Assembly: GCF_018812025.1 (NCBI RefSeq) | Contig: NC_063062.1 | Location: 113,501 to 177,500 of the forward strand | DNA: 64,000 bases | Reading direction: 5' to 3' | Origin: Megalobrama amblycephala | Lineage: Eukaryota > Chordata > Actinopteri > Cypriniformes > Xenocyprididae | Part shown: positions 23,842 to 34,715 of the stretch, one piece after another | Position numbering within the stretch: position 1 is the stretch's first letter | Layout of the letters: each line of letters starts with the position of its first letter | Notes under the pieces: generated by a model | Seen by the model: the letters and a program-made list of their open reading frames with translations, nothing else | The model's database searches: none | What the model was told of the DNA's origin: nothing | Program-made: the position numbers and the translations under genes

Positions 23842-26800
23842 TGGCAACCACCCAGAACACCATAGCACTACCCTAGCAACCACCTAGCAACACCCCAGCC
23901 TAACAACTCCCTAGCAACCACCTAGCAACACCCTAACAACTACCCAAAACACTCTAGCAATGCCTAGCAACCACCCAGAATATCCTAACAACCATGCATA
24001 ATACCTTAGTAACTACCTAATAACACCCTAGCAACCACCCATGCCACCCTAGAAACTGCCTAGCAACAACTGATCAACTGAGTGCTGAGTTCTGCCACAG
24101 AAAGCACCTCTCACATTTTCTTAAAGTGTATATATATATTTTTTTTTCTCTCTCTCTGTTTCTGAGCTCATGTGACAGACACTAGATGTATGAAGTGGAT
24201 CATTTGTCTTGTAGAAAGCGCTGGTGATGCAGGCGGTGCAGAAGGACCAGGATGGAGAGCGATCGGCTGCGTTATCTCTCTACTGTAGTGCACTGGAACA
24301 CTTCGTTCCTGCCATTCACTGTAAGACACAAACGCCTCTGTTTCTCTGATACGTGAGTCCGCAGATCTCTGTTCTCACGATCTCTGTGCTTTCAGATGAG
24401 ACGGACAGACTGAGGAAGGAAGCGCTGAGACAGAAGGTGACTCTAAACACCGTGAGAACGCTGAGATAATAATCAGTTCTTTCTTAAGTGTTCTCTGTTC
24501 TCTCTCAGGTGAATCAGTATGTTTCTCGAGCCGAGGAGCTCAAAGCTCTGGTCAGATCGGACAACAAAATCAGTTTCGAGGCGGCGAAATCAACCAGGAA
24601 CATCTTAATAGGTAACCAGTAACACTACTGTACTCAACACAATAACCCCGCAGTGACGGTCACGCTCAGATCTGTGGTCTTTCACAGAAATGTCCAGAGA
24701 TCACCCCCGTTTACTGGCTGCGCTGGAAGTAGCGTCCACTGCTGTCGCCCAGGTAACTCTTATGATGGCTCATTTGCATATGCGAGCTGCAGTGTTGCAT
24801 GATGGGTAACGGAGTTGTGTGTGCAGGAGGAGAGCGGCGCGGAGGACTACGACACGCTGGATCTGTACCAGCAGAGTTTGGGCGAGCTGCTGCTGGCGCT
24901 GGCGGGTAAAGTTACTTACACACGAAACAGCAGAACGTCCAGATGTGGCGATGGGTCCGTGCCAGGTCAGCGTGTGCGGTACGATCTCGCTGCCATCTGG
25001 ATCTCGTCAAGATCAGCTCTCGGTGTTATTAAATACTGAAACAAATGAAAACTGTTATCTCTTAAACTACTCAAGGCTGGAGGATGAAGTGAGCTCAGAG
25101 AGCGAGACCCTGCCGGATTCACGTTTCACTGCAGGGCTTTTGGCCGTTACGCTCCCGCTGTGGATCTGTCACGCTGCTAACGCCAGCGCCGGCCTAATCA
25201 AAACACAGCCGCTCTAGGGCTCAGCGTGCGAGACTCAGGCATCTGCGAGACATAATAAGCCTGGTTGTGAAACGTTTCTCAGTTTGTACTCTTGCTCAGA
25301 GAGCGTTATGGTGTGTGCACACCGAAAGCGAAGCGAGTATTCGCATCGCGTAGAGCCTGATTTATAAATTTGCCCGGCTCCGCAGCGCACGCTCCTCCCC
25401 AGACGGATAAGGCGTTTAAGTGTGCCATTGTATATTTTCCACATTTTATTTGCGTTTTAAGCGAATATCTCGTTTTCGCGGCAATCGCGTCACATCATTC
25501 GCCCGCGTCTCACAAAGTAACAGAAAATGCCGTGCACACCGTCACGCGAAATGGGTTCGCGCGCACTCAACACGCACTTCCGCCAAAGCCGCGATTACAT
25601 CACTTTTGACGTGCGCACCCAAGAAACTTGAGGACGCGTCGATAAATCTGGCTTTACTCACTCTAGATTAATCGCGGGATTACTTGATTTTCTCGTCACT
25701 CGCGCAAATAAAAAAAAACGCGCGATGAGGAGCGTCTTCACCGGGAATCCCAGCCTGTGCATAGTGCTGTAAAACTCATAGCTAGAAACGATTTGGTCAT
25801 CTGAGAAAAATTTTGAGATTCCTCAAAGATTCCTGTAATGCTAGGCTAAAATCTGCAGTCTTTGATCGCTAGTTTGACGTTCACCGACAGCCGATTAATC
25901 ACCGTTGCGATCAAATTTTTCCTCCTACAAAATTCCGTCAGTGTCAGAAGATTTGGGACACAGTCCCGCAGTGTGACTTCTACAACGAATGTCAAATTGT
26001 CTTCTTTTTCAAGATAAGCCATGATCAAAATTAACCTTAGAGATGTCTTTGTTAGCCATTGTTTCAGTCCCGCGTGTCACTTACCAGGTCCAACTCCTTT
26101 TTTGTCCGGTCTCTGTATGAACAGGAAGTTGTGTCATAAATTTCAGGGTATACAATAGTGCTTTCCTACTTGTGCAGAAGACACATTTGAGGTGAATATC
26201 GCAGCAATGGCATCATGTTATTCACGTCACCCAGAGCGAATTTGCGTCTATTCGCGTCTTTGCATTGTGCATGAATAGATTTGTATGTAATTTATTCATG
26301 CAAATAATTAAAGTGGCTTTTGATGTGCACATTGATAGGTCTGAAGGTTTAATTGGGTGTTATTGTTGTGTAGTGTGGTGGACTGAAGTGTGCTGTAGTG
26401 TTTCTCTCTCTGTCTCCTCCAGCTGAAGCTCAAGGCCGGCGCAGAGAGCTGCTCCACCTCGAGGTGAGATGATCAGTGTTTATTCTGGACGGGTCAAGCC
26501 CCGTCTGCAGCACCAAAAATTAACACTTGCCAAATGCGAGTAAAAATCGCCGTTGGCGAGTGTTTTTATGAATTCTAACAATGCATTAAAGTGAACGACG
26601 CTCAGGACGGTTGACGGGCCAGCGCTGCATCATCACGAAAGTTTAAATATTCAAGTGCAAGAAGATGCGAAAGGGAGCTCATTTCGTTACTCGCGCAAAA
26701 CTGAAGCGCGCACCCAGAAAGCTACATCTCAGACAGCGCGCGAATACTAAACTGAGCTCAAGTATTCTTGCAAAATTGTCAAAAAATATCGAGTATCCTA

Positions 26801-28636
26801 GTACATAGCCAGTTACATCTTAAGTGAACGTAAACAGTTGAGAAAGTAAACACACGTGCATCAGTTTATTGGATCCGTGCATTAGCTCTTAAAGTGACAG
26901 CAGCCTAATATTCCTGCTGCTGTTTTTAATGTTAATAAAACTACAAAAGACAAAGAGAAAATCACTCACTGCTCTTGACTGAATAACTTTTGTATTTTTA
27001 ATAAGTATTAATATATGTTTCATTTATACAGTGATGACTATGCAGTGTTATTATACGTTTTTTTCAGTGTGTCTACCTGAAAACTGCTGTTGTTAATATT
27101 GTTTTAAATTTATTTTGGTTTGTCTAGTAGTTTTAGTTTTAGTATCGAAATTGGAATAGAGAATTTTTATGGCCAGTAAATGTTCTTATGTCACCGGCCA
27201 ATTGGCAGGTGTGGCAAAATTTCTCGTTTTCATTTAGTTTAACTCTATAAACTAAAATAACTAAAACTAAAATAAGAATTATTAAAAAGTATATAGACTT
27301 TTTTTTTTAAAACATGCACTAAAAAAAATGACAAAAACAACAGAATTACTAAAAACGCTAAAAAAGAAAATAAAAACGCAAAATAAAATATTAAAAACAT
27401 TAATAAAAACTATAATAGTATATAAATGATACTGGCAGTACTAACCTTGTTACAATGTGCTGGACGTTTCCTTTCTTCCCTAAACTCGTCCAGATCACAT
27501 GACCTGTTGTTTTAATGATGTCAGCGCTGTGATATTCGGCCCTCGGCTAATAAAAACACCTGCTGCTCCGAGAGCAAACAGACCTTCACAAACCCTCTCG
27601 CTCTCTGAATCAGATCTCGGTTCTGCTTCTCGTTTCAGATCAAGAGTCTGATGAGTCGAGCTGAATACCTCAAAGAGCTGATCAAGGTAAACGCCGTCAG
27701 TGTCACATGATCACCGTCACGTTCAGTGTCGTGGCAGAGTCTAAAGCTCACGTGTGTTTGCAGATGCGGGAAACTCAGACGGATGAATCGCTGAAGAAAG
27801 ACGCCGCGGCTGAATCAGTCAGATCCTGTGAGTGCAGACCACATTCATACATCACATGACCTTCAACAGGAAATAAGTCATCAATTACTCTCCCTCATGT
27901 CGTTCCACACCCGTAAGACCTTTGTTCATCTTCAGAACACAAATTAAGATATTTTTGATGAAATCCAAGAGGTTTATGACTCGTCCAAGTACTAATCAAC
28001 ACTTTACGAATCTTTTGTTTCAAATCATCGGTTCAGAGCGTTTCAAACTGCCAACGTCATGTGATTTCAGTAAACGAGGCTTCGTTACGCCATGTTTCAC
28101 ATTTCGAAATTTCAACGGTTCACGTGACGTTTGATACACGCTCCGAACCACTGATTCGAAACAAAAGATTCGTGAAGCAGTGTTTTGAAATCGCCCATTT
28201 CTAGATTTTGTTAAATAAAGTTATTTTTGCACACAAAAAGTATTCTCTGTTTTAACGATGTCTTTAGTTCCTTTCTGGACCTTGAAAGTGTTGATTAGTA
28301 TATGGACGAGTCTCTCGGATTTCATCAAAAATATCTCAATTTGTGTTCTGAAGATGAACGAAGGTCTTACGGGTGTGGAACGACATGAGGGAGAGTAATT
28401 AATGACAGAAATTAACTTTTAGGTGAACTAACCCTTTAATTTAAGAATGTTTAGTGCTGAAAAACTGAGGAAGAACATCATTTCTTCGCAATGAACAGAA
28501 TCACTTTTCATTGGACAGCCGGTGATGATAATTCATACTGAGCGTTTATGTGTAAAACACACGTGTAGAAACATGTTCACACACTCGGTCTCTGACGTCT
28601 CTCCCTCTCTCTCTTTCAGCCTGTTGTTTACAGTGA
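18677..28636 (+). CDS. ulk3: Serine/threonine kinase ulk3, 16 coding exons
   Basis: ULK3 is a kinase linked to autophagy, Hedgehog/GLI signalling and the abscission checkpoint. Exons: 18677-18775, 18855-18995, 19075-19195, 19301-19396, 19487-19630, 21979-22061, 22436-22591, 24215-24320, 24396-24436, 24509-24611, 24688-24752, 24827-24905, 26423-26463, 27639-27686, 27764-27827, 28620-28636. Phases agree and give 467 residues (human 472). The kinase domain shows the glycine loop [10 protein letters not shown] (19-28), lysine 43 in [12 protein letters not shown] (134-141, with HLD replacing HRD as in human ULK3), DFG (153-155) and APE (177-179). The C-terminal half carries two MIT-type helical repeats, with the landmarks [19 protein letters not shown] and [16 protein letters not shown] followed by [11 protein letters not shown]. 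The protein ends RSSCCLQ, matching the RSSCTLQ-type vertebrate C terminus. Intron 1 uses a GC donor. Long repeats occupy introns 5 and 7. Confidence 0.95.
19720..21957. repeat. About 18 copies of a 113-bp satellite, ulk3 intron 5
   Basis: The unit contains AATAATATTTTGTGATTTTT, CAAATAAATTCAGCTTTGAT and CATAGAAAACAGCTGTTTTA, repeating about every 113 bases from near 19850 to 21790. The left flank (AATGATTTCTGAAGGATCAT, TGATGCTGAAAATTCAG) and right flank (CAGACTTTTGAACGCTGGTG) match the parts of the foldback element seen complete near 30175-30709. The array is therefore an internally amplified copy of that element. Confidence 0.9.
22905..24075. repeat. CCCTAGCAACCACCCAGAACA minisatellite, ulk3 intron 7
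   Basis: Degenerate tandem units of about 20 bases (CCTAGCAACCACCCAGAACA and variants) fill most of intron 7. A higher-order period near 300 bases is marked by CTAGTCAAGTCACCTT sequences near 23195, 23487 and 23790, and a (TA)n run sits at 23803-23839. A small related patch is in a cplx3 intron (41345-41460). Confidence 0.9.
25304..26336. mobile_element. Possible DNA-transposon remnant, ulk3 intron 12
   Basis: This 1 kb block begins GGTGTGTGCACACCGAAAGC and ends near TTTTGATGTGCAC, with many CG-containing words (TTCGCGTC, CGCGAAATG) unlike its surroundings. Similar ends are seen in fish cut-and-paste elements. A 60-residue open frame at 26028-25846 (minus; begins [11 protein letters not shown]) could be a decayed transposase piece, but I do not recognise it. 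Terminal symmetry is weak. Confidence 0.35.
26510..27425. other. ulk3 intron 13: repeat-like, non-coding
   Basis: Near 26510 lies TTAACACTTGCCAAATGCGA, a word that recurs in altered form near 48656 and so probably belongs to a dispersed repeat. From 27100 to 27425 the sequence is A/T-rich with TAGTTTTAGTTTTAGTA and its inverted counterpart CTAAAACTAAAATAAG, another dispersed-repeat signature. No exon is expected, since exons 13 and 14 join in frame. Confidence 0.4.
27876..28440. mobile_element. Foldback element copy A, ulk3 intron 15
   Basis: The left arm reads TACTCTCCCTCATGTCGTTC and the right arm is its inverse, GAACGACATGAGGGAGAGTA, followed by the terminal GGTGAACTAACCCTTTAA. The left terminus is truncated. 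The interior contains the inverted TGATTCGAAACAAAAG-type centre. There is no coding capacity. Confidence 0.85.
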
Positions 28637-29051
28637 GCTGCGGGTTCTCGCCATGGCAACAGATGCGGCGTGTCACATGGCCAGAGAATTCCCAGCATCT
28701 GATTGGATCCTGGCAGACGTTCAAACTGCTGTCAGTCTCACTGATTTCATCTGAGATCTTTATACTGAGAGAAAACTGAAAGAACGAGATTCATGACTGT
28801 AAAATCACACACACACACTTAAAGAAGGGAGTTTGATCCGGCAGATCACGGATGTTTGTGTGTTTCTGATGATTGTGAGATTATTTATTCACTGATTCTG
28901 ATCTGAATGAAAGCGTTCATCTGTATTTCTCACTCTCTCCGGGTGAATATATTCTTGCTTTATGAATTTTTGTTGGCCATAAATTGTCATTTCCTCTCCA
29001 CATTCCTACAGTAATATAATTCCTCCCCCTGCATTCCTCTTTCCTCTCTGG

Positions 29052-29057
29052 AATAAA
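29052..29057 (+). terminator. ulk3 polyadenylation signal (AATAAA)
   Basis: AATAAA lies 416 bases after the ulk3 stop codon (28634-28636) in otherwise non-repetitive sequence. Confidence 0.5.
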
Positions 29058-29256
29058 TCAGCCTGCAGAAACCATCAGATCCATCCGGAGAACAACAAAA
29101 TACATCGCAATACGGCTCCGTCAGTGAACATGAACGATACTCAATTAACATTTACTAATGCCTGAAATTAAAAGCTTCATCTGATCTGACATGAACAGCA
29201 GTTTTCAGCTCATGTTTAATTCTCATAGTTTCAAATAAACCTCAACTGATCGAGCC

Positions 29257-29259
<3 letters not shown>

Positions 29260-29305
<46 letters not shown>
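29260..29305. repeat. CA microsatellite
   Basis: Uninterrupted (CA)n of about 46 bases, downstream of ulk3. Confidence 0.95.
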
Positions 29306-29307
<2 letters not shown>

Positions 29308-30174
29308 AACTAGAACTAGTGACGACTGACTTAACAAATGGCAGTAATTACAGGCTTCTTAACCTGAGAGCTCCCGTGAAAGAGTCTGATCAGATCTGGA
29401 GTTTGGTTCCTGATCGAGACTCTCGGACACACAATGACGCTGTTGTTGTTCATGCCAGCTCTGTCTGTGACTCCAGCTCGGAGAAGTCATGCCAACTCAA
29501 CATCAGATCGACTGTGTGTGTGTGTGTAAAGGAGTGATCCTTCAGAAACACACACACACACACACACAGAGAGTCTCCTTACATTGACGTGGCCGTCGTG
29601 AATAGGACATTGTACCCTCAGGACACAATGCTGGCTCTACAATCCGTGTGTGTGTGTGAAGTGGGGGTTGAAATCTGGGTCAGTCCTGAAAGCAGATAAA
29701 TGAGGAAGGACCCCGGCTCAGTGTCACTCCCGCGGCTCTCCTCCCCCTCCAGCAGCTCTCCTGCTTTTGTTTATTTTGATTTGGTTCCCGGCCGTTCACG
29801 AGGGAGGAAAGAGCCGCGTACCTTCAGTTGGTCGTTGTTTTCACAGAAAAAGCCAAAAACGAACGACTGCAGACCCTCCGGCATCTGCGGTGCGGCTTTC
29901 CACAGACGTTTCCAATTAAACCACAGAATAAAGCGTGCAAACATTACAGTTCTCCACCGAGAAACGGCTGAGGGTTAGATGGAGAATCTGAAGAAACGGT
30001 GTTGAAACAAACGAAAACACTGACGGGAAGACACTAAACATTTGAACTGATTGCAAACATTTTTTGTATTACAAGTTTTCTGAAATGCAAGAGGGGATTT
30101 TGGATATAAATCAGAAAATACGGTTAACAATGTAGTTTAAATCAGGTGAATGATGTGTGGACACGCCTTCAGAA

Positions 30175-31073
30175 TATACACTACCATTCAAAAGTTTGGA
30201 CACATTACTATTTTTAATGTTTTTGAAAGAAGTCTCATCATGGCTGCATTTATTTGATCAAAAATACAGAAAAAAACTGTAATATTGTGAAATATTATTA
30301 CAATTTAAAATAATAGTTTTCTATTTTAATATACTTTAAAATATATATTTTTTCTGTGATCAAAGCTGAATTTTCAGCATCGTTACTCCAGTCTTCAGTG
30401 TCACATGATCCTTCAGAAATCATTCTGATATGCTGATTTGATACTCAGTTATTATCAATGTTGGAAACAGTTTTGTTGCTTAATATTTTTTAGAAACTGT
30501 GAAACTTTTTTCAGGATTCATCGATGAATAAATGGTCAAAAAGAACAGCATTTATTCAAAATAGAAATATTTTCTAACAATATAAATCTTTACTATCACT
30601 TTTTATCAATTTAAAACATCAGTGCTGAAAAAAAGTATTAATTTCTTCCAAAAAAAGAAAGAAAAAATACTGAGCCCAAACTTTTGAACAGTAGTGTATA
30701 TTGTTATAAAAGATTTAATTTAAATAAATGCTCTTTTTTAAATTTTTATTCTTCAAAGATCCTGAAAAAAGTATCACGTTATAAAAAAATATTAAGCAGC
30801 ACAACATTTGTAATAAATCATCATATCAGAATGATTTCTGAAGGATCATGTGACACTGAAGTCTGGAGTAATGATGCTGAAAATTCAGCTTTGATCACAG
30901 AAATAAATTATATTTTAAAGTATATTATAATAGAAAACCATTATTTTAAACTTTAATAATATTTTACAATATTACTGTTTTTTTCTGTATTTTTGATCAA
31001 ATAAATGCAGCCTTGATGAGACTTCTTTCAAAAACATTAAAAATAGTAATGTGTCCAAACTTTTGAATGGTAG
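30175..31073. mobile_element. Foldback element CTACCATTCAAAAGTTTGG, complete copy plus half copy
   Basis: The left end CACTACCATTCAAAAGTTTG is answered by the inverted right end CAAACTTTTGAACAGTAGTG near 30709, giving one complete element. A second, partial unit continues to CAAACTTTTGAATGGTAG at 31073. Arms include ATGTTTTTGAAAGAAGTCTC and its inverse. It is the same family as the source of the ulk3 intron 5 satellite. It is non-coding. Confidence 0.85.
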
Positions 31074-31119
31074 ATATGAATAAAACTGTAAAGTTCGGTG
31101 TGTTTAAAGATGCTGAAGT

Positions 31120-31350
31120 GAAGATTTCTGACTTTTATATCACACAATTCTGACTTCTCTTCTCAAAATTGCAAGAAATAAAGTCAGAATTGAGAGTTAT
31201 ACAAGATATAAACTCACAATTCTGACTTTTTTTCTTGCAATTTCTCAGAACTGTGAGATATAAGCTCACAATTGCATGTTATAAAGTCAGAATTGCTAGA
31301 TATAAACTCACAATTATACCTTTCTTATGTTTTATTCAGTGGTGGAAACA
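31120..31350. repeat. Short CAATTCTGAC inverted array with GGTGGAAACAAGC end
   Basis: TCACACAATTCTGACTTC words face GTCAGAATTGAGAG words in inverse orientation. The block ends with CAGTGGTGGAAACAAGCTTT at 31337-31356. It appears to be a small copy of the element that is expanded in tars3 introns 14 and 17 and at 56.8 kb. Confidence 0.7.
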
Positions 31351-32741
31351 AGCTTTCGTAGAAAAAAGTTCTTTAGATCAATAAAATGTTTGTCACAAAT
31401 GCTGTTCACTCGTTCTTTGGAAACTTAAAATGGTTCTTCTGTGGCATCGCTGCTAAAAAACCTTCATTTTTAAGCGTGAATGGAAGCAGTGCATGAAAAA
31501 CAATGTTTTTGCCTGTAAGTGTCTCGCCTTAATCATGAAACGTCTACGTTCACTGGTTTTGGAAATAAACATTACGTCTTTCAGACACCAGATGACAAAT
31601 TTTCTTGATTTTCAGCATGACTTTTATTTTCTTAAAAATTCCAAAATGCATAAATAAATTCTTTTTCTGTACAAAGTCTGTGAAACTTCAATAGCCATAG
31701 TGAATTCAAGAAATATTAAAGCAGAAACTCTACACAAGTACACTCAAACCAGACGCATTAACGTCCGCTATAAACATGTCAACAGTTTAACTAAGTTGCT
31801 CTGTATGATTCTCGTCAGATGCAACGATAATAACTGACCTGAAAGAGAAAACTGACCATAGAAGAAGACTGACGTCCGCTACAGCGCTGCCTGTGGCCAC
31901 ATGGGGATTTGCATTCACGTACTTGCATAGAGTGCTTCTGATCTTAGAGTTTACATGAACTCATCAGACATTACTAATAATTCATTATATGCAAAGAAAG
32001 AGAACTAAAACCACTGAAAACAAATATGAACCTCAACAGTTTCAAGCTTGACGTTGAACTTCAGTTCAGGCACTTGGTGTTGATTTCCAGCATTCATGAA
32101 CAATACTTGAGTCAGATGTGAAGATTTCTCAGTGCTGTTAAACGGTCAAGAAGAAAGGAACAGCTAACTCTGAAGAGTGTGAGAGAAAGAGCATTTAACA
32201 GCGTTTGAAGGGCCTCTTCACTTAAATGAAGCACTTGATCCCAAACCGGCTCCTTTCTGTGTCCGCGCTCGGCAAATATTTGAAGTAAGTTGCGAGAACA
32301 ATGAGAGTAAGAGCTCCGCAAACTCTCGACGCACGTCCACTGTTTGTCTCGAGTCTTACTAAAGAGACACTTCAGGAGGAGAACGTCACGCTGAAATCAT
32401 AACAAACACTGCGGAGAGTTCGTGTGCCAAACATCCGACCGAGATCATGAGAGCTGAAGGACCGAAGGCTGAAATAAACGACACGACTGACCAGATTTTT
32501 GACCCTGATTGGCAGTCGATGAAAGTCAGAGTCGGTCTAAAGATTCAGACTCAGACTTTGAAGTGATTTCTGAGATGATTTTAAAACACTGTTTTCATTT
32601 TTGTGTTCAAAACGACTTATAAATCTGTTACGCTCCAAGAAGAAATGAACCTTGAACAGAACCTCATATGAATAACCTATTAGGGGTTCCATCATGAGAT
32701 CATTTGATGCATTTAGTTTTAATTAATGAATTAATTTTGTT
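31351..32741. other. Unassigned sequence, possibly the gas1 3' UTR region
   Basis: This mostly non-repetitive stretch lies downstream of the minus-strand gas1-like gene. Minus-strand AATAAA occurs near 31622-31627, so an unusually long 3' UTR is possible, but a mobile element intervenes (32742-33461). A 69-residue minus frame (32321-32112) is not recognisable. I see no other gene. Confidence 0.3.
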
Positions 32742-33461
32742 TTAACCCTCTGGTGCTCTTTGCATGTCGCTAAAAAATGACAGTCTTTTTATTTCAATGA
32801 AATTAAGGTACTATATTTTAGTTTGATAATGTTTTTTATTTAATATTTTGTATTTTTAGGGGATTTTATGGTACTAAATCATATTTACGCTGTAGTTATA
32901 ATCCATTTATTCACTTTTTGAGACCTGAAAATGAAATTTCCAACTTAAACTGTCAAATTTTGAATGTTTTAGATAACAAACTAAGTTTTGGTCTCTTTTC
33001 AAAGACGACACTTTAAAGATTAGTGCTGAAGTGAAAACTTTTAAGAAGTTAACTTAAAAAAAAGTTACAGAATTTTATGTTTATTGTTATGAAAAATGCA
33101 CAAAAATATTATTTTTAGTTTTTATATGAAATATATATTTTCAAAAACACGTTTTACTCTAAACGTGTATCTAAATAAGTTGTGTTCAAAATTTGAGTTT
33201 GATATCTCAAAAAATGAGCTTTCAGTAAGATTTTGTTTGGGCGCAGTACCAAAAGTTTCCACTAGATGAAATTCATTTCCAATGCGAGGAGCAGAAGTGT
33301 GACTATTTTTGTCAGGATCATTTAATCTTTTTGAATCATGTCCATGATTTTTTTTTTTTGTGTGTTCACAAACCTTTACCAAGTTTCGTACCAAAAAAAA
33401 AAAAAAAAAAAAAACGTAAAATTTTTCGGTCAAAAATGACCGAAGAGCACTAGAGGGTTAA
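32742..33461. mobile_element. TTAA-flanked piggyBac-like MITE, 712 bp
   Basis: TTAA at 32742-32745 and 33458-33461 bracket inverted ends CCCTCTGGTGCTCTT and AAGAGCACTAGAGGG. The interior has no coding frame. The TTAA duplication with CCC...GGG termini fits piggyBac-type insertion. It sits downstream of gas1. Confidence 0.65.
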
Positions 33462-33640
33462 TTCATTTTTAATTGTAATTCAATTTTATGAATTAAGCAG
33501 CTCGTAAACATGCTTTATCAGTAGAAAAAATGAAATAACCAATTAAACATGAAAGTATTATGCAATAATTTAAAACAATTCTCTTTTAAAATTGAGTCGA
33601 GAACGTTAGAGTTCTATATAGAACCACATTGAACCTTTTT

Positions 33641-33839
33641 TTGGTCACACTTTATTTCATTGGTCCACTTTAGACATTCTACTGACTATAAGTAACTTTG
33701 CAACTACATGTAAACTAACTCTACTAACCCGAAGAAAACAATCTACTGATACTCTAATGAGAGTTAGTCGACATGCCGTTGCAAACTTACTTAAAGTTAG
33801 TAGAATGTTTAAAGTTGACAATCAAAATAAAGTGTAACC
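33641..33839. mobile_element. 200-bp foldback MITE
   Basis: GGTCACACTTTATTTCATTG and the following TAGACATTCTACT are mirrored at the right end by AGTAGAATGTTTAAAGTTGA and AAAATAAAGTGTAACC. The element is almost entirely inverted repeat and lies 130 bases beyond the gas1 stop codon, probably within its 3' UTR. Confidence 0.75.
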
Positions 33840-33968
33840 CTTTTTTTCTGAGTGATCCTCCTTTAGTGCATGATGCCATTTTTTTCTCATAACCACATGC
33901 AAAGTTGTCAAGTATAAGTGTTTTAAAGTAAGTCGTGCGGTGTATTCCAGCCTCAATCATCCTCCGGT

Positions 33969-34715
33969 TTAAAGTGTGTGAAGCGCAGTCAGAGCGAACA
34001 GCAAAACTACCTGCTGAGAAAGAGTCAATGCACCGGACATCACCGCGTCAGCGTCCGTCACCTCGCTCCCCGGCTTCAGCTCGTAATCCTCATCCTCGTA
34101 TAAATCATCCGTCCCGTCGTGGTCGAAGGAGACGCCGTGGTCTCCTATAGAACAGAGTTTGACCATGTTCTGTTTGACCACCTCACAGAACGGCCTCTCC
34201 AGACCGTCACACACGCACTGGTTGAGCAGGACGCCGTTGGGCAGGAACAGCAGCTGCTCTATGGTCGATCTGCAGCGGGACGAGCACTTCCTCCCGTTGA
34301 ACAGCTGTCCGCAGTGGGACAGGTACGCGGTGAGCGCCGACTGACAGCCGGGCTCGTCCTCGCAGCGCTGGCGCGCCTCGGTGCACCCGATCCCGTCGGC
34401 GCCGCCGGGATGCGTCCGCGGCAGGCAGGGTTCGATGGCCCGTTTGGCCCGCAGGCACTCGGCGTCCGTCCCGCAGGCGCAGGTCTCCAGGTGCGACCCG
34501 CCGGCGGTCTGGTTGAGGCGGATGAGCGCGCTGATGCAGTGGCTCGGACACTGGCGCCGGGTCCCGCGGATGTTCCCGTCGCACGCCGTCAGGTACTGGT
34601 TATAGGCGAGCTCACAGTCGTGCTCTTCGTGACATCTGACCAGCGCCTGCCAGCAAACCAGCTGCGCGTCCAGCGTCATCAGGAACGACAGGATCAGTGC
34701 GAAGCTGCTCTCCAT
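33969..34715 (-). CDS. gas1: GAS1-family GPI-anchored protein, single exon
   Basis: GAS1 proteins are GPI-linked surface proteins, related to GDNF receptor alpha domains, that act as Hedgehog co-receptors. This intronless frame encodes 248 residues. It has an N-terminal hydrophobic signal (1-~17), then two cysteine-rich domains with ten cysteines each in the same order (21, 28, 34, 45, 56, 60, 79, 81, 87, 97 and 111, 118, 124, 135, 144, 148, 167, 169, 177, 188). Family landmarks are CWQALVRC, AYNQY, CPSHCISALIRLN, KRAIEPCLPRT and CVCDGLERPFC. An N-glycosylation site is at 68-70 (NQT), an acidic tail follows (DDLYEDEDYE), and a hydrophobic C terminus suits GPI attachment. It lacks the alanine-rich insert and long glycine-rich tail of human GAS1 (345 residues). 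Which paralog it is cannot be decided from sequence alone, so the symbol is family-level. Confidence 0.9.
   Translation of the reverse strand: MESSFALILSFLMTLDAQLVCWQALVRCHEEHDCELAYNQYLTACDGNIRGTRRQCPSHCISALIRLNQTAGGSHLETCACGTDAECLRAKRAIEPCLPRTHPGGADGIGCTEARQRCEDEPGCQSALTAYLSHCGQLFNGRKCSSRCRSTIEQLLFLPNGVLLNQCVCDGLERPFCEVVKQNMVKLCSIGDHGVSFDHDGTDDLYEDEDYELKPGSEVTDADAVMSGALTLSQQVVLLFALTALHTL

Larger units (their letters stand above)
28637..30174. other. ulk3 3' UTR and downstream spacer
   Basis: The ulk3 3' UTR probably runs to about 29075, using the AATAAA at 29052-29057. Beyond it are (CA)n tracts at 29260-29305 and around 29550, then mixed sequence without a recognisable gene. The 92-residue open frame at 29700-29978 has no family resemblance and was not accepted. 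Confidence 0.5.

Noticed and set aside
25846..26028. 60-codon minus frame in ulk3 intron 12 that could be a transposase piece
   Set aside because: It is too short and without a motif I can name. It is kept only as a note under the possible transposon remnant.
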